A stretch of 64,000 bases of DNA from Callorhinus ursinus (lineage: Eukaryota; Chordata; Mammalia; Carnivora; Otariidae), in the NCBI RefSeq assembly GCF_003265705.1, contig NW_020312788.1:4836831-4900830 (forward strand), given 5' to 3'. A model generated the notes under the pieces. That model did not search any database. It worked only from the letters and a program-made list of their open reading frames with translations, and had not been told where the DNA came from. Below are positions 1-12,720 of the stretch, one piece after another. Every line of letters begins with the position of its first letter. The stretch's first letter is position 1. Made by a program: the position numbers and the translations under genes.

Positions 1-172
1 CCTTCGGCTCAGGTCATGATCCTGGAGTCCCGGGATCGAGCCCCGCATGGGGCTCCCTGCTCCACTGGGAGCCTACTTCTCCCTCTGACCCTCTTCCCTC
101 TCGTGCTCTCCATCTCTCATTCCCTCTCTCTCTCTCTCAAATAAATAAATAAAATCTTTAAAAAAAAAAAGT
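1..172 (+). mobile_element. CanSINE, cut by the window edge
   Basis: This is the body and tail of a carnivore tRNA-Lys-derived SINE; the head lies before the window. It has the CanSINE core (ggctcaggtcatgatcctgg), a CT-rich stretch, an AAATAAATAAATAAAATC run and a poly(A) end. The CT-rich part (gaccctcttccctctcgtgc) matches the copy at 4910, so both probably belong to one subfamily. Confidence 0.93.
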
Positions 173-3056
173 ATATTTCACTTTTTATTAAAAATAAAAT
201 CCATGCAAAAATTACAAAATAACATATTTGTAATATTGAGAGGGAAATTTTTTACACCAAAGTATTTATTTCACTGGTCTTAGTGTACTATAATAATTCT
301 TCAATTTTCAATGTTACAAGAAAGGAAACTAAATTACAAATGATTGAGTTTATAGATATGAAAATAATCATATAATTTATTTTGTAAAATGATTCTAATG
401 ATTGACTTGATCTTTGTGTACTAAGCAATAAGAAAATTCAGTAGTTAAATATAGCAACACCTGCTATGAGAATAAAATGCACTTCCCTTTGAGAGAAAGT
501 TTTTATTATAGATGTTAGCCTTTCTACTTAAAAGCATCCTTTTGGACCCTGTTAAAGAAACTTCCACTTCAGTAAATATTAAATTTAAAGGATGAATAGA
601 TTAGAACTGAACCGTCTACATCACTAGGGCATGCACATAAATGTTTAATATTATATACAGTACTAAAATAGCTACTTTGTGAATACTTCATGCATCCCCA
701 GGAAAACATAGAATTCCTAAAAACATTTTAACTTGAATTTCTAAAAAGCCATAGCAATTTGGCTTATGACACAAACGATAGTTCATATTAAATATTTTGA
801 TAATGTCTGTTCTGATGAGGAATCATCTTGAATAACTGTCATTTATGATATAAAATTTGAGCCAAACTCTGAATTTAATTGACAAAAAATTGCCATAAAA
901 GCTATGAAAATAAAAGGTTTCAGAAATGACAAGATATACTTTATAAAATCATCTTCATTTTATTTGCTTACAAATTAAGTTGGCATATCCTCTTTGTTAA
1001 TGCTCAGTGAGAAAACCAAATACTGAGGTTGAAGATGTTTTCATTAATTTAGGCTGAGTAGGCATTCTGCAAATTAGAATCATTTTAGTTAAAAATTGTT
1101 GCCACCTTAGAGGAAACCATGAAAACTACTTGCTAGTTGTCAGTATTTTGGCTACTAGCAGGAAAGTGCTTTGCATTCTTTCTGTCAGCTGTTTCTCCCA
1201 CTGCTTTGCCTCAAAATCCAGGGCAATAACCCATTTTTCACATTTGAAGGTCTTGGTCTCATCGCCACAGAATCATAGTACGTTGTCTTTCAGTTCCCTG
1301 GTGACAGTCCACATGCAGCTGAGAAGTCAAGAACTGAGGGCATCAGATAACTGTAGTCTTTTAGATAACATACTCAAAATTAGTTTTTGTGGTAATTGGC
1401 ACAGTAGGGCCTATTAGTAATTATACATTTCCCCATTGCTTCTTGGAGTAATGTATATTTTAAAACCTTAAATATATTCAGTCTTATAATTAATTTCTAT
1501 TTCCGTTATTTTCAAGTCATTTTAGATGAATTCAATCAAATGACATTTCATAGGGATACTGTTCGTAACTGATACTATTATAAAACTCTTTGACCTGGTG
1601 GGAAGAATGCCCCGATGTCAATATATTGATTATGAGTATTAGAGTATTCATAATTCTTTACTCTCATTATAAAGAACTTTGCTTACATCATTCCTTACGT
1701 ACAATAATGTATCAATGCCTTTTTTTACTGATGTTGAATAATGTGCGATAATAATAGCACTGAGAATGTGGTACCCATAAAGAACACTTTTAGCTTCCCA
1801 GTAAATCTCTAAAAATTAATATTTCAGATTAGGCCTATGATATTAATGCAAATTAATAGATTAAGGAATCAATTTAATGGAAATGAGGATTTCCTTACTT
1901 TTAGCACTTGTATTTGTGGAACTATTCTAAAAAAATAGTAAAGCTGTAATCTTAATAAGGGAAGCATCTGCTGTAATAACTACTAGTTTCAATATTCACA
2001 TGTCGTTTAGCAAATGAGAATGAAAAATGAACTCTTCCATTGATGTGCTGCTCTACCCCTTATAAAGCAATATTAGGAAAAATTGACAGAGTTTTGCTAC
2101 AATTGCTGTATGTATTTTTTCTAAAAATTTCTGTGTATGTGTATGTTTGTAAACATCATGTTTGATCATAAATTTCTGGGCGGGAAAAGCTTGTGTTATG
2201 ATCAACTATATGATCATAATGACAATGAATTCATTCCTGTCGTGTGTGCGTCTGCCATGTTTAATTTCATTGAATCTTTGTTTCAGAGTTTGCATGTGGT
2301 ACTCACTTTGGTAGCCACTGTTTTTTGACAGTATAAATAATACTTTATGATCTTTTCAACTATGTCCTGAAATTTTATACTGAAATGGGTGGTGTTGGAT
2401 GAAATAATTACTATGGTCTTTGGCATTTTGATTCCAATATGATATCTGACTTTTTTTTGTCTTGATCAAAAGCCTTCTATCTATATCATCCTGGTACATA
2501 TTCTTAAATCCAAGAGATAATAGAACAAATAAGTTTGGGTTTCATTTTACACTAATTTCTTTCTTTTTTTTTTTTTTTTTAATTTTAAGTATCAACAAGC
2601 TTTTCTGCCAACTGTCATATATGATCTTTCAAGTATCAGGCATTGGCAATTTGGCACTTGTATTATTTCTACTAGGGTCTTGGTTATCTGAATATAATAA
2701 TTATTGGTGTACACAAATTTATATTAAACATAAAACAATAAAAATGTGGCCAATACTTTGCAAATATTATAGTTTACAAAAAATACCTTATGCTAATTCT
2801 GTCTAAATACTTACTTGTTAACATACTAAAAATAATAAAATTTATTTTTCACAGGATGTGTAGATAGAAAGATCAAGCATAGATGTATTATAAGGTTACC
2901 TGACCTCAATATGTGTTTATACGTTTTTATGGCCATCATACTGTTAATCTTTTTTCATAACACTTTGCATGACTTTGATTATTGAATATGGCTTGAATAT
3001 AAGATTTGAATGACCCCTAAATGAACTGTCTGGTGGGGTGGTGAATTTCTTTTTAG
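173..3056 (+). other. SCN9A: SCN9A intron segment before coding exon 17, no recognised feature
   Basis: This is AT-rich intronic DNA with no second sodium-channel exon that I can find in any frame. It ends in a short pyrimidine stretch and the AG acceptor at 3055-3056. A T-run lies near 2563-2580. I see no confident repeat family apart from the SINE at its left end. Confidence 0.6.
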
Positions 3057-3386
<330 letters not shown>

Positions 3387-3409
3387 TAATAAGTTTAAAA
3401 CAAACTTTA

Positions 3410-3860
3410 GTCAGTTCTCCCCTATAAAATCCACATCTTCTTCTGGTCTTTATCTCATTTAGTGACATCATGATCTATCCTGCCTCTCAAGCTAAAGACT
3501 TTGAGTCAGCCCTGACCTCTTCCTTTCTAGCCCCACATTGATTATAGAAACCACAAGTTGATCAGAAACTCTGGACAGGGCCTGGGGGATTCTGATGCAC
3601 ACTGGAAGCTGGGAACCATTGGTCTATAGGATAAAACCTGAAGTCCTTAACATACCATGTAAAACCCTTTGCACCTCAGTCTATTCTTTTCTAACAGTAC
3701 CTCCTTTGTTTACTTTTCACTTCCTGGCTTACTGAACTTACTACTTCTGGAATGTTTCAGTGATTTTATTCAAAGTAGTAACTTTGAACTTGAACTATGG
3801 AAGTGTACAGCATTTTCTAATCGAATATGGTGTCATTCAAGTAAAAACACAAACCTATAC
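3410..3860 (+). repeat. L2 LINE fragment with a possible MER5-type insert
   Basis: The CT-rich sequence resembles the 3' part of L2 (tctggtctttatctcattt; cacctcagtctattcttttc). Around 3545-3625 there is a MER5-like stretch (atcagaaactctggacaggg, gctgggaaccattgg). Family assignment is by eye. Confidence 0.5.
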
Positions 3861-3869
3861 TAGAGTTGC

Positions 3870-4085
3870 AGTATAATATAATAACATAGACCACAAATTT
3901 TGAAGCCTGATAAACATGAGTTCTAATTGGTCTACTTCTAACTCTCTGAGACCTTGAGCACATTTTGAAAATCTTGTATCTCAGATACCTCATCTATAAA
4001 ATAGGTATAACCACCCCATCTGAATTACAGGGATATCAAGGAGATTAAACAAGATAACACAAATTAATTACCACAGTTCTTAACA
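3870..4085 (+). repeat. MIR SINE
   Basis: The layout is that of a MIR core: gaccttgagcacattttgaa, ctcagatacctcatctataa aataggtataa, then an ..aggagattaaacaagataac end. Divergence is high, as expected for this old family. Confidence 0.7.
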
Positions 4086-4909
4086 TCCTTCTTTTCCTTT
4101 TTTTATTTTTAAAAATATTTTGTTAGCAATTCTGTAGAGAAGCTATGATAGCATAGTGTTGATGCTAATGACTTACTATCTATTACTCTCAGCATCAGTA
4201 TTTTTTGTAGAAATCATTGACTTGCGTTCATCCTCTAAAATTTTTCTCAACCAGCCTCCTCTAGCACTCATGCCATAAGCAAACTGCCTGTCAAATAAAG
4301 ATACCAAACTACAATGGGTGCATGAATTTTCTTTAAATACAAAGCTAAATTCCATTTTATGTGAGAAACGAACAAGTGTAAGACCCAATTGATAGAAATT
4401 TTGTGTTTGCTGTAATTAGTACCATGAGCAAAATACAGAGTTTCCTATAGAAGTGTTCATATTAAGGGCATTTAAGAATTTCATCAGGTGTTGCCTATTT
4501 CTCAATAAATTAACACCATTAAATCTGTAAAGATGCTACCAACATTTCCTCTACCCATTTTATGAATGACCCTAACTTAAAATTCTAGGATAACTAGAAG
4601 GAAGTTGGGTTTATCAAGCAGATTATGACTTAAATTAGAAAAGGGGTTTAGAAAAACTTAAACCTTCTACAGAAAGCATTAACACTAAGCTATTTCATTC
4701 TGCAAGTGCTATCTTATTGAGCTTAAACTACATAAAAAGTTTATGTTAGTCCTACAAAGCACTAATGCGAATATTCATGTGATTCCTTTGAGGTTATGCG
4801 TAACTTCTAAATTGAGTCTAGTGTCTAGGAGATATTATAAAAACACATTTTCAGATGTGTTTGGCCTTGACTGCTGGAAATTTACTGAGGACCAAAATTC
4901 ATTTTCAGT

Positions 4910-5103
4910 GGGTGCCTGGGTGGCTCAGTTGGTTAAGCGACTGCCTTCGGCTCAGGTCATGATCCTGGAGTCCCGGGATCGAGTCCCACATCGGGCTCCC
5001 TGCTCAGCGGGGAGTCTGCTTCTCCCTCTGACCCTCTTCCCTCTCGTGCTCTCTATCTCTCATTCTCTCTTTCTCTGAAATAAATAAATAAAATCTTTAA
5101 AAA
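4910..5103 (+). mobile_element. CanSINE with target-site duplication
   Basis: This is a full-length carnivore SINE. It starts ggtgcctgggtggctcagtt and ends in AAATAAATAAATAAAATCTTTAA plus poly(A). A perfect 16-bp direct repeat, aaaattcattttcagt, flanks it at 4894-4909 and 5104-5119, so the insertion is quite recent. An older L1 3' end lies immediately downstream. Confidence 0.96.
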
Positions 5104-5124
5104 AAAATTCATTTTCAGTTACAC

Positions 5125-5395
5125 AAGGTAAATACATTCTGAAGAGCCAATGTATGCCAGTGTGACTATACTTAACAATACTGTATTGTATACTTGAGAT
5201 CTGCTAAGAGGGTAGGTCTCAAATGTTCTCACCACACGCACAGGGGAGAAATTGGTAACCGTGTGAGAAGACGGGCTGTTAATTAGCTTGATTGTGGTGA
5301 TTATTTTATAATGTACACTTAATATCAAATCACCAATTTGTATACCTAAAACATATACAATTTTTAATTGTCAGTTATACCTCAGTAAAGCTGGG
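5125..5395 (+). mobile_element. L1 3' end (sense)
   Basis: The sequence matches the common L1MA-type 3' UTR pattern: cttaacaatactgtattgta tacttgag, ggtctcaaatgttctcacca, tggtgattattttataatgt, and a cagttatacctcagtaaagc end. It is truncated at the 5' end. Confidence 0.8.
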
Positions 5396-5399
5396 GATG

Positions 5400-5630
5400 T
5401 GGAGAAAGAATGTGCAAAATCAACCTACAAAAATAGAAGTCAGGCCAGTAGCTACTTCTAGAGGGTACAGATTGGGAAAGGACATGGGGGTGCTTTCTGG
5501 GTGCTTAAAATGTTTTATCATGAGCTACGTGACTATTATATGAGTATATCAATCTGTATCTTTATAACTAGTGTACTCTACTAAATGTATGTTCTACCTC
5601 AGTAAAAATGTAAATCAACAAATACATATT
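5400..5630 (+). mobile_element. Second, older L1 3' end (sense)
   Basis: The pattern is that of an old L1 3' terminus: gccagtagctacttctagag, gtgctttctgggtgcttaaa, gtatgttctacctcagtaaa. It abuts the previous L1 end in the same orientation. Confidence 0.6.
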
Positions 5631-5814
5631 TTTTTTTAAAAGACAAGAAAATTTATGAGGAAACACACATCTGTGAGTCCTATCACTTTGAGCAGCTGTG
5701 CTCCACTGGGAACTTTGTACTCACTAGACCTGCTGGGCTGAGAGGCTCAGCCTGATAAATCAAACAGGACAGCCAATTTGCTGAGCCTCTCACCATTTAT
5801 CCACATAATCATTC

Positions 5815-6760
5815 TTTCATCCAACTAACAAATAATCATTAAAGATCTTCTGTATTTTAGGCCTAGGCCTGAGTACCGGAGAGAGATAGAGCAATGAAAA
5901 AAACACTGCCCCTTGCTCAAATACATATGTAAATAGTTAGTAGGTCAGATAAGTGTTACATGCTTTGGAGAAGTGAAAAGAAAAGAGGAATATAATAGTT
6001 GAAGGGTAGGAACCTACTATCACATAAATAGAGTGGTCAGGAAGGCCTCTCCAAAAAGGTAGCATTTGATCAGAGACCTGAAGAAAATTGAAGTGGGCTG
6101 TGCAAATGTATGAAGGAAGAGTATTTTAGGCAGCACAATATTTGAGGAAAGTCAAGGGGCCAGTATGGAGATTGAGAATGATGGGAAGCGTGGTAGAAGG
6201 TGAGGTCAGGGATGTAGTAAAGGCCAGAACATAAGCACTTTTAAGGACATTATAAAGACCTCCTGTAAAAGTCTCACAACATGCCATCTTAAGAGTAAAT
6301 GGGTGTGGTGATGGGTATTAAGGAGGGCACGTTCTGCGTGGAGCACTGGGTGTTATGCACAAACAATGAATCATGGAACACTACATCAAGAACTAAAGAT
6401 GTAATGTATGGTGATTAACATAACAATAAAAAACTAAAAAAAATTAATAAAATCCAAAAAAAAAAAAAAGAGTAAATGGGTGGATAGCAAGGACAGATGC
6501 TGGGTGAATTCTTGGATGTTCCTGCAGTAATCCAGGTGAAAGGAAGAGATTCTGAGTAGATTTTGAAATGAAAGCTAAAAGAATTTGCTGATAGATTGGA
6601 TGTTGGTTCCAATGTGAAAATGTGAAAAAAGAGTCAACAACGATTCCAAAGTTGGGGTCTCAAACTGGGAGGTGTCTTCCTCATAATGACTTCAAAATGA
6701 TTGAGCTTGGCAGGATGGGAAATTGAGAACTCATTCACTTACATTAGAAATGACTCTTAC
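5815..6760 (+). repeat. Old interspersed repeat interrupted by a young L1
   Basis: The two halves (5815-6305 and 6468-6760) read as one ancient mammalian repeat: ggtcaggaaggcctctccaa, gacctgaagaaaattgaag, ctgcagtaatccaggtgaaa, gctgatagattggatgttgg. The L1 at 6306 splits it. The same family appears at 12200-12720 and 22480-22960. I cannot name the family with confidence. Confidence 0.55.
6306..6467 (+). mobile_element. 5'-truncated carnivore L1 3' end with target-site duplication
   Basis: About 160 bp of L1 3' UTR (gcactgggtgttatgcacaa, gaatcatggaacactacatc) ends in a long A-run. It is flanked by a 15-bp direct repeat, aagagtaaatgggtg, at about 6291-6305 and 6468-6482. The sharp duplication and the uninterrupted A-tail suggest a recent insertion. 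Confidence 0.9.
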
Positions 6761-6789
6761 CAGTTTGTGATAGGTCTATAAGAGCCGAG

Positions 6790-9066
6790 CTAGAACCAAT
6801 GCCAGTTTAGAGCAGCACTTGGCCTCCAAAGATTTTTGTTACCTGAAAGGCAGCAGAAAAATCATAGGGAGTGTGAGAGTTACATCAGAGGGGTTGTGTT
6901 TTCACTGAAGAACAGACACCAAAATGATTTGTTGTTCATTGTCTCACATCCGTTAATCCTTTTCAACTTCATAACTATCACTTTACTAATTTTCATATTT
7001 CTCCTGCATCCTTTCCTCCTCTCTCTTATGCCAGGCCTTTCCTTAGTTCTGTTCCATTAGCTTTGTAATTCAAGATACCAGGCTCCTTCTCTAGATCTGC
7101 CACTGTTCTTCACTAGCCTTACTTCTGCGTGTCATGACAACTTGACATGACAGAACTCTGATTCTGCTTGGTTTTACATTATACTCCTTTTGGATTGTAC
7201 AATCAGTAAATTACAAAATCAGGATTAAGTTATGAGAAGGATACTCTCTTTTCCATAAAATAATGTATTTTCTGTTAATTTGGTAGGAGGAACCAACTCA
7301 GCTTCCCCCCAAAATGTTCTGAATTCAATTTCCTATAAAATAATAACTAATTCTAACTTTAAGAACACAGTAACAACTCACTTGTGCCTACTTTTTTTTT
7401 AAAGAAAATGTGGACAAAACACTTGTTTTAAAAGATTTAGAAATTTTAAGAAGTTATCAAAAAACTCATTTTTCCTATCAATTTTTACGTTAATTATACT
7501 GATTATGCTATTATATTTGTATTAATAGGTAGTCTGTCTTGGAAGAGGTTGATGTTGGTTAGTTTTTTTGTGCGGTGGGGGCTGGGAGCACTGGTTTAAC
7601 ATGATGAAACACAGTATAGACTTTATGAAATGCATCACGAGAACAAATTAATGAAACCACCCAAAAGAAAGAACTTTTACCCCATAGGGACCCATTAAAA
7701 TGCTTGAGAGGTTCTTCTGTTATGTTTACATTTAATTAATAGTCCTTTTAAAAAAGAAGATGTGATAACATTGCTAACCAGCTAGGTTCGAAATCTCTTA
7801 GGATATGCCTTTGCATAAAAGCCAGACAAGCACTCGAACACTCTTGCCTCAAAATAAGAGTGAGAAACTCTCTGAGATGTGATAAATCCCGAGGGCAATA
7901 TTTATCAACCTTCATCTCAGATAAAAAGTTTACTTTTGTAATTAGAATGTAGGGTCCCTTTTCTTACCTCAATCTTATGAGTAATATTTCTCTTCAGTTT
8001 TAAGACTGACACAAATAAATCTCGGATAGTAAAATCTTAAAGGGAAACTTTCTCCTCTGGCAATTATACTTGAGGCAGATCGATTCTGTTCTGCACAAGA
8101 TGTTTGTTTTTATATTGAGATAAATTCTTAAGTCTCAAGCATTAAGTTAATATAAAAAAATAATAATTCCATCTTAAAATTTTTTTCACTCCTTCTGGTG
8201 TTTTCTTTTGCCCCGGAAGAGATCATCTGGGAGTCCATTTTGGGGCCTACCTTTTTACTATTTTCCCACATCATTTTATAAAATATTCTAACTTTATTAA
8301 ATACATTTGAGATGTAAGGTAAATGTTTTAGATAATGTGAAGGTGAATTCATTCAGATCTGAGGTCATGTTGACTATAATTTAACGTTGGTTAAATGAAG
8401 GCATATGTATATTTTCTATTCACCCTGGGTTTGTTTTTGTTTTTTTTTTTCATCCAATCTTTTTGTAAATTCTAGAATTTTCAGATCATTACTAATGGTT
8501 GGATTATTTTAGAATATTTTGGGGGGGGGAATTACGTCTTTTAAGTCAACTATACATGACCCATTAAACTATATATGTAGAGGACTATAGTAAGTACCGT
8601 GAGCAGAAACAAAGGGCATAACTGATGCAGTTTTAGCCCTCTGGGAGCTTAAAAGCTTCCAGAAAGGACAGGAACACATAAAATATACACAATAGCAAAA
8701 ACACCAGAGACTTTGGTGCAGGGGGAGGCGGTGGGAAACATAGCTTGGTACATTCCTATAGTGCTGGAAATTAAAGTGCCAGGTACACCTCATATTACCT
8801 GGGTCAATGAACTAATTTCATTTTAGAATCATGAAAGAAACCATAATAAGATACTGCCTAAACAGTATAGTTCAAAAGAATTCTGGTTCTGTGTTTCAAG
8901 GCATACACTTTATGATTCTCTGAAGTTATTACTTGATAAACTCAATATTTTTTAATTAAATATGTTGTTTTATAAAAAAGGAAATTATTTTTTACAATGC
9001 CTACCTTGCAAACCTCTGAAACCAGTATCTAAAAAGTGCTCTCCCCCCTTTTTACCTTCCTTCTAA
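6790..9066 (+). other. SCN9A: SCN9A intron interior without recognised features
   Basis: AT-rich intronic DNA. I see no exon, no clear mobile element and no RNA gene. Short homopolymer runs occur near 8437 (T) and 8520 (G). Confidence 0.5.
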
Positions 9067-9083
9067 TTGGAAGGAAAAACTTT

Positions 9084-9812
9084 TTTTTTCAGTGATTTCT
9101 TTTTTATTGAAGTGTAGTTGACACAAAATGTTGTATTAGTTTCAGATGTACAACACAGTGACTTGACAAGTCTGTATGTTATGCTCTGCTCACCACAAGT
9201 GTAGCTGCCATCTGCCACCATACAGTGCTCTTGTGTGCAATATCATTGACTGTATTCCCTGTGCTTTGTGACTAATTCCTAAGTGGAAGCCTGTACCTCC
9301 CACTTCCCTTCACCTGCTTTGCCCATCCCCTCATTCTCCACCACTGGCAACCGTCAGTTTGTTCTCTGTATTTATGGGTCTGTTTCTGCTTTTTCTATGT
9401 TTATTTATTCATTTGTTTTGTTTTTTAGATTACACATGTAAGTGAAATCATATGGTATTTGTTTTTCTCTATTTCACTTAGCAGAATGCCCTCTAGATCT
9501 ATCCATATTGTCACAAATGGCAAGATCTCATTCTTTTTTATGGTAGAGTAAGAACCCATGGGGTATATACATACCGTATCTTCTTTATCCAGTCATCTAT
9601 CAATGAACTTGGCTATTGTAAATAATGCTGCAATAAACATAGGTGTGCATGTAACTTTTCAAATTAGTGTTTTCGTTTTCTTTGGGTAAGTACCCAGTAG
9701 TGGAATTACTGGATCATATGGTATTTATTTTTAACTTTTTGAGGAACCTCCATATTGTTTTCTACAGAGGCTGCACCAGTTTCCATTCCCACGAACAGTA
9801 CACAGTGGTTCT
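9084..9812 (-). mobile_element. L1 3' portion (antisense)
   Basis: Read on the minus strand this is the end of L1 ORF2 and the 3' UTR. On the + strand the 3' UTR appears first (ttattgaagtgtagttgaca; caccacaagtgtagctgcca). It is followed by the complement of the conserved ORF2 C-terminal region (taagtacccagtagtggaat tactgg; ggctgcaccagtttccattc). A near-matching flank (gaaggaaaaacttttt at about 9070 and gaaaggaaaattttta at about 9813) is a plausible target-site duplication. Confidence 0.9.
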
Positions 9813-10739
9813 GAAAGGAAAATTTTTAAGAGATCAACTAATTGTAGTTTCTCTTTTTTCAGTGCTTCCTCTTCTTCACAGTAAATTATGGTTGGGTTTT
9901 TTTTTTAAATCAACTTTAATTTTTGAAATTTAATTTTTGAAATTTCAGTCATTATCTTTCTGGGTCTTTCTTGGTCACGGTTCTGTTCACCAGCCCTTTA
10001 TGAAACTTTTTACTCCCTGACTTTCTTTACTGTAGCTCCTTGTACATCTCTCCTACTTCGACTCTTGTCTCCGTCCCCTTCAAAGGTTTTCTCTTATTCC
10101 ACCTGTCCTGGTGGTGTACAGGTGAATGTTTAACAACCAGTTCTCCAAGAAAAAGAGTGTGTGCATATGTACCTCAGTTTACTATAAACTTTACTGATAT
10201 AAAGGGTGTGTAGCACATGATTTACAAATAATAATATAAGCAATATTTGTTATTGCACATTCCATATAACTCATTGATTCTCACACAATGCTTTTGTTAA
10301 ATTTTACCAAAATTTTGCATTTATAGATAGTCAATGATTGCAGTTGATGAACATGTATAGATTTAACCTGAAGGGTGGTTGGTAATTTCATTTCTGTTGA
10401 TCAGTAAGGTTAAAGTGAGACAAAGAAACTATATGTCAGAACTTCACTCTCATCAATGATGTCTGCAAATCTCAGATAATAGAATTTGAATAATGAAAGA
10501 ATACTTCCTCAGAATTTTCTGCTATTCCCAGCGTCATGGCTACAAATATGACACTTTTACTGTTTTATATATTTTATTAACATTTCCTGCATTACTTGTT
10601 AAGTTTACTCTAGAAAATCATCAAGCCCTGGTTATAGTTCCTAACTAGAGTTGCCATGACCTATCCCTCTTGTTAAGGCTACTGAACCAGAATCCTAAAT
10701 GGTTTTCTGGCTCTGAATCTTCCTACACCTTCACCCTCT

Positions 10740-11300
10740 TTTTTCTTCTCTTCCAACTTATCTTCAACTGTTGGAGACATCAACTTAAGTTGCATCTGCC
10801 TGTATCATTCTCTGCTAACAACCCTTCACTTATTCCTGAACATCTATAGGATATAGACCAAACTCCTTCGTGTGGAGGAAAATGCTTTCCATAATCTGAC
10901 CAATTTCTCTAACCTCATTTCTCCCCCATGCCTCTGTACACTTCGCTTTCGTCACAATTCTGAACTGCTTATAATTCCTATGCACAATACCTCTTGCTCC
11001 TCCTTGGCCTAGAATAACACCCATACTCTTTTTGGCTAAGACTTTGACTCAGTTCAGGCTCCAGTTCTTCCACAAAGCCTCTTCCAGTCTGTCCTCAGCA
11101 AACAAGCCAGGTGAGGTAGATTTTTTCCATGCTCCAAAATAACCCCTTTATATATGTGATTTTAGTTGACATATCCAGTTATAGTCATTTATTTCTATCT
11201 CTATCTACCTAACCAAAACCAAAAATAAATCCCCCGAGGAGAGGAAACTATATACACAGCTAAGTATATAAAATATAATAAATGTTTAATGGAGAAATGA
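10740..11300 (+). repeat. L2 LINE 3' fragment
   Basis: The run of phrases is typical of L2: gatatagaccaaactccttc, ataatctgaccaatttctct, gcctctgtacacttcgcttt, cttccacaaagcctcttcca, ending with an aatgtttaatggagaaatga-type tail. Confidence 0.7.
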
Positions 11301-11405
11301 ATGAATAAACCTAAAATGTAAATAAAATGTTCCTCAATTTATCATAGCAGCATGTTTTACACCTACAGTTCCAAAGGTAGAGTTGTTTTTAACATAGAGT
11401 ACTTG

Positions 11406-11439
11406 AAACAGTTTTACCTGTTTCAAGGTAAAACTGTTT
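11406..11439. repeat. Short perfect inverted repeat (hairpin)
   Basis: The arms aaacagttttacc (11406-11418) and ggtaaaactgttt (11427-11439) are exact reverse complements around an 8-nt loop. It lies about 480 bp upstream of the next SCN9A exon. No function can be assigned from sequence. Confidence 0.8.
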
Positions 11440-11920
11440 TACCTGCATCTTCTAATCAAGATCAAATTCTTTTGAACATAATTTTAGAAACTTCTACCAA
11501 TTTTCTTAATATTATCTAGAATTGAAGCTTTGTGAAGAGCTTTTTTTTTTTAAATACAGTGGAAACATCAGGAAACTGTAGGTGAGATCCACATCAAGGA
11601 AAATTAATTTATCAGCAAAGAAGATCTTGAAAAGCATTTTGTCCTCAGATCTTAGTTTAATATTCATTCATTCCGTGTTCATCATGTATCAGCACAGCGT
11701 TAGGACTGCAATAATGAAAAAAATAAGTAGTTTTAACACTTAGGAAGAGATTGATGAGAAATCAAGGAAGCACAGAATGCATTTTAAGTTAGAAATAATT
11801 GACAAGCTGCAGTGTAAGTGTTAGAAATTATTCAGTTGAGGGACATCACAGGGAAAGCTTTGCATAAGTATTTTATTTATTCTGAATATCAATATTTTAT
11901 ATGTATATCTCTCTTGTCAG

Positions 11921-12075
11921 GTTGTGTGCGGAGGTTCCCATGCTGCCAAGTTGACATGGAGTCAGGGAAAGGAAAAATCTGGTGGAACATCAGGAAAACC
12001 TGCTACAGGATAGTTGAACACAGTTGGTTTGAAAGCTTTATTGTTCTCATGATCCTGCTCAGCAGTGGTGCTCTG
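11921..12075 (+). CDS. SCN9A: SCN9A coding exon 18: start of domain III, segment S1
   Basis: The exon is 155 nt, with acceptor tctcttgtcag and donor CTG|gtaagt. It completes the split glycine codon and encodes [20 protein letters not shown], then [19 protein letters not shown] and the start of S1 ([12 protein letters not shown]). This is the cytoplasmic approach to domain III and its first membrane helix. Codon 11929-11931 (CGG, Arg) corresponds to human residue 1150, the site of the common human Arg/Trp polymorphism. Compared with the human protein as I remember it, the [12 protein letters not shown] stretch has a few substitutions. The frame is open and the phase (1 to 0) fits both neighbours. 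Confidence 0.97.
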
Positions 12076-12199
12076 GTAAGTTATATGACACCTAAAGCAA
12101 CCACCCAAGTCAGTATTTTTAATAAATGAGTTGGAGGATAAAAATATGAAAGTTGTTTTACCTAAAAGTGAATTCCTATGATTAGTACTAGGACAAAAT

Positions 12200-12720
12200 T
12201 TTAGTTTAGTTCAGTAAATATTTAGTAAGCACTACTACATGCCAGACATTATTCTTGCTTCCTTGAATGCAAAGGTGGATAAGATCCAGGTCCTTTTCTC
12301 AAGGAGTTCATAGAGCATTGGGGAGAGAGGCACAAGGGATTACAGAACTGGAATGTGTTTGTAAGTGAAGAATATACTTGATAAAGCTCTATAGCAAGAG
12401 ATGAACAATTGTCTGCTTGAAATTTCAGAAAAGTAGTTGATATTTTACAAGATCTAGAAAGATGAATAGGATTTTCCAGCCAGACAGGGTGAGCTGAGGA
12501 GCAAGGGTACAGTGATAAGGAAGCATAAAACATCATGCGGTATTCAGGAAATTAAAAGTTTCCAAGTTGTAGAAAGTGACGCCAGAGGAAGAGCAAATAC
12601 AGGGAGGAGAGCGGTGGCCACAGGTACTGTGACAAAGATAGGCAGTGTCAGCTTATGAAGCATCTTGCAAAACTAACTGTAATTTAAGGGTGAGAATGGG
12701 ACACGTTTCTCACTCTTGCA
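12200..12720 (+). repeat. Old interspersed repeat, family unresolved
   Basis: It begins like a widespread mammalian repeat (cagtaaatatttagtaagca ctactacatgccagacatta; aaggtggataagatccagg tccttttctcaaggagttca). It resembles the family at 5815-6760. Confidence 0.5.

Noticed and set aside
1130..1417. 95-codon + strand frame upstream of the first exon
   Set aside because: No sodium-channel or other domain is recognisable; it is intronic and of low complexity.
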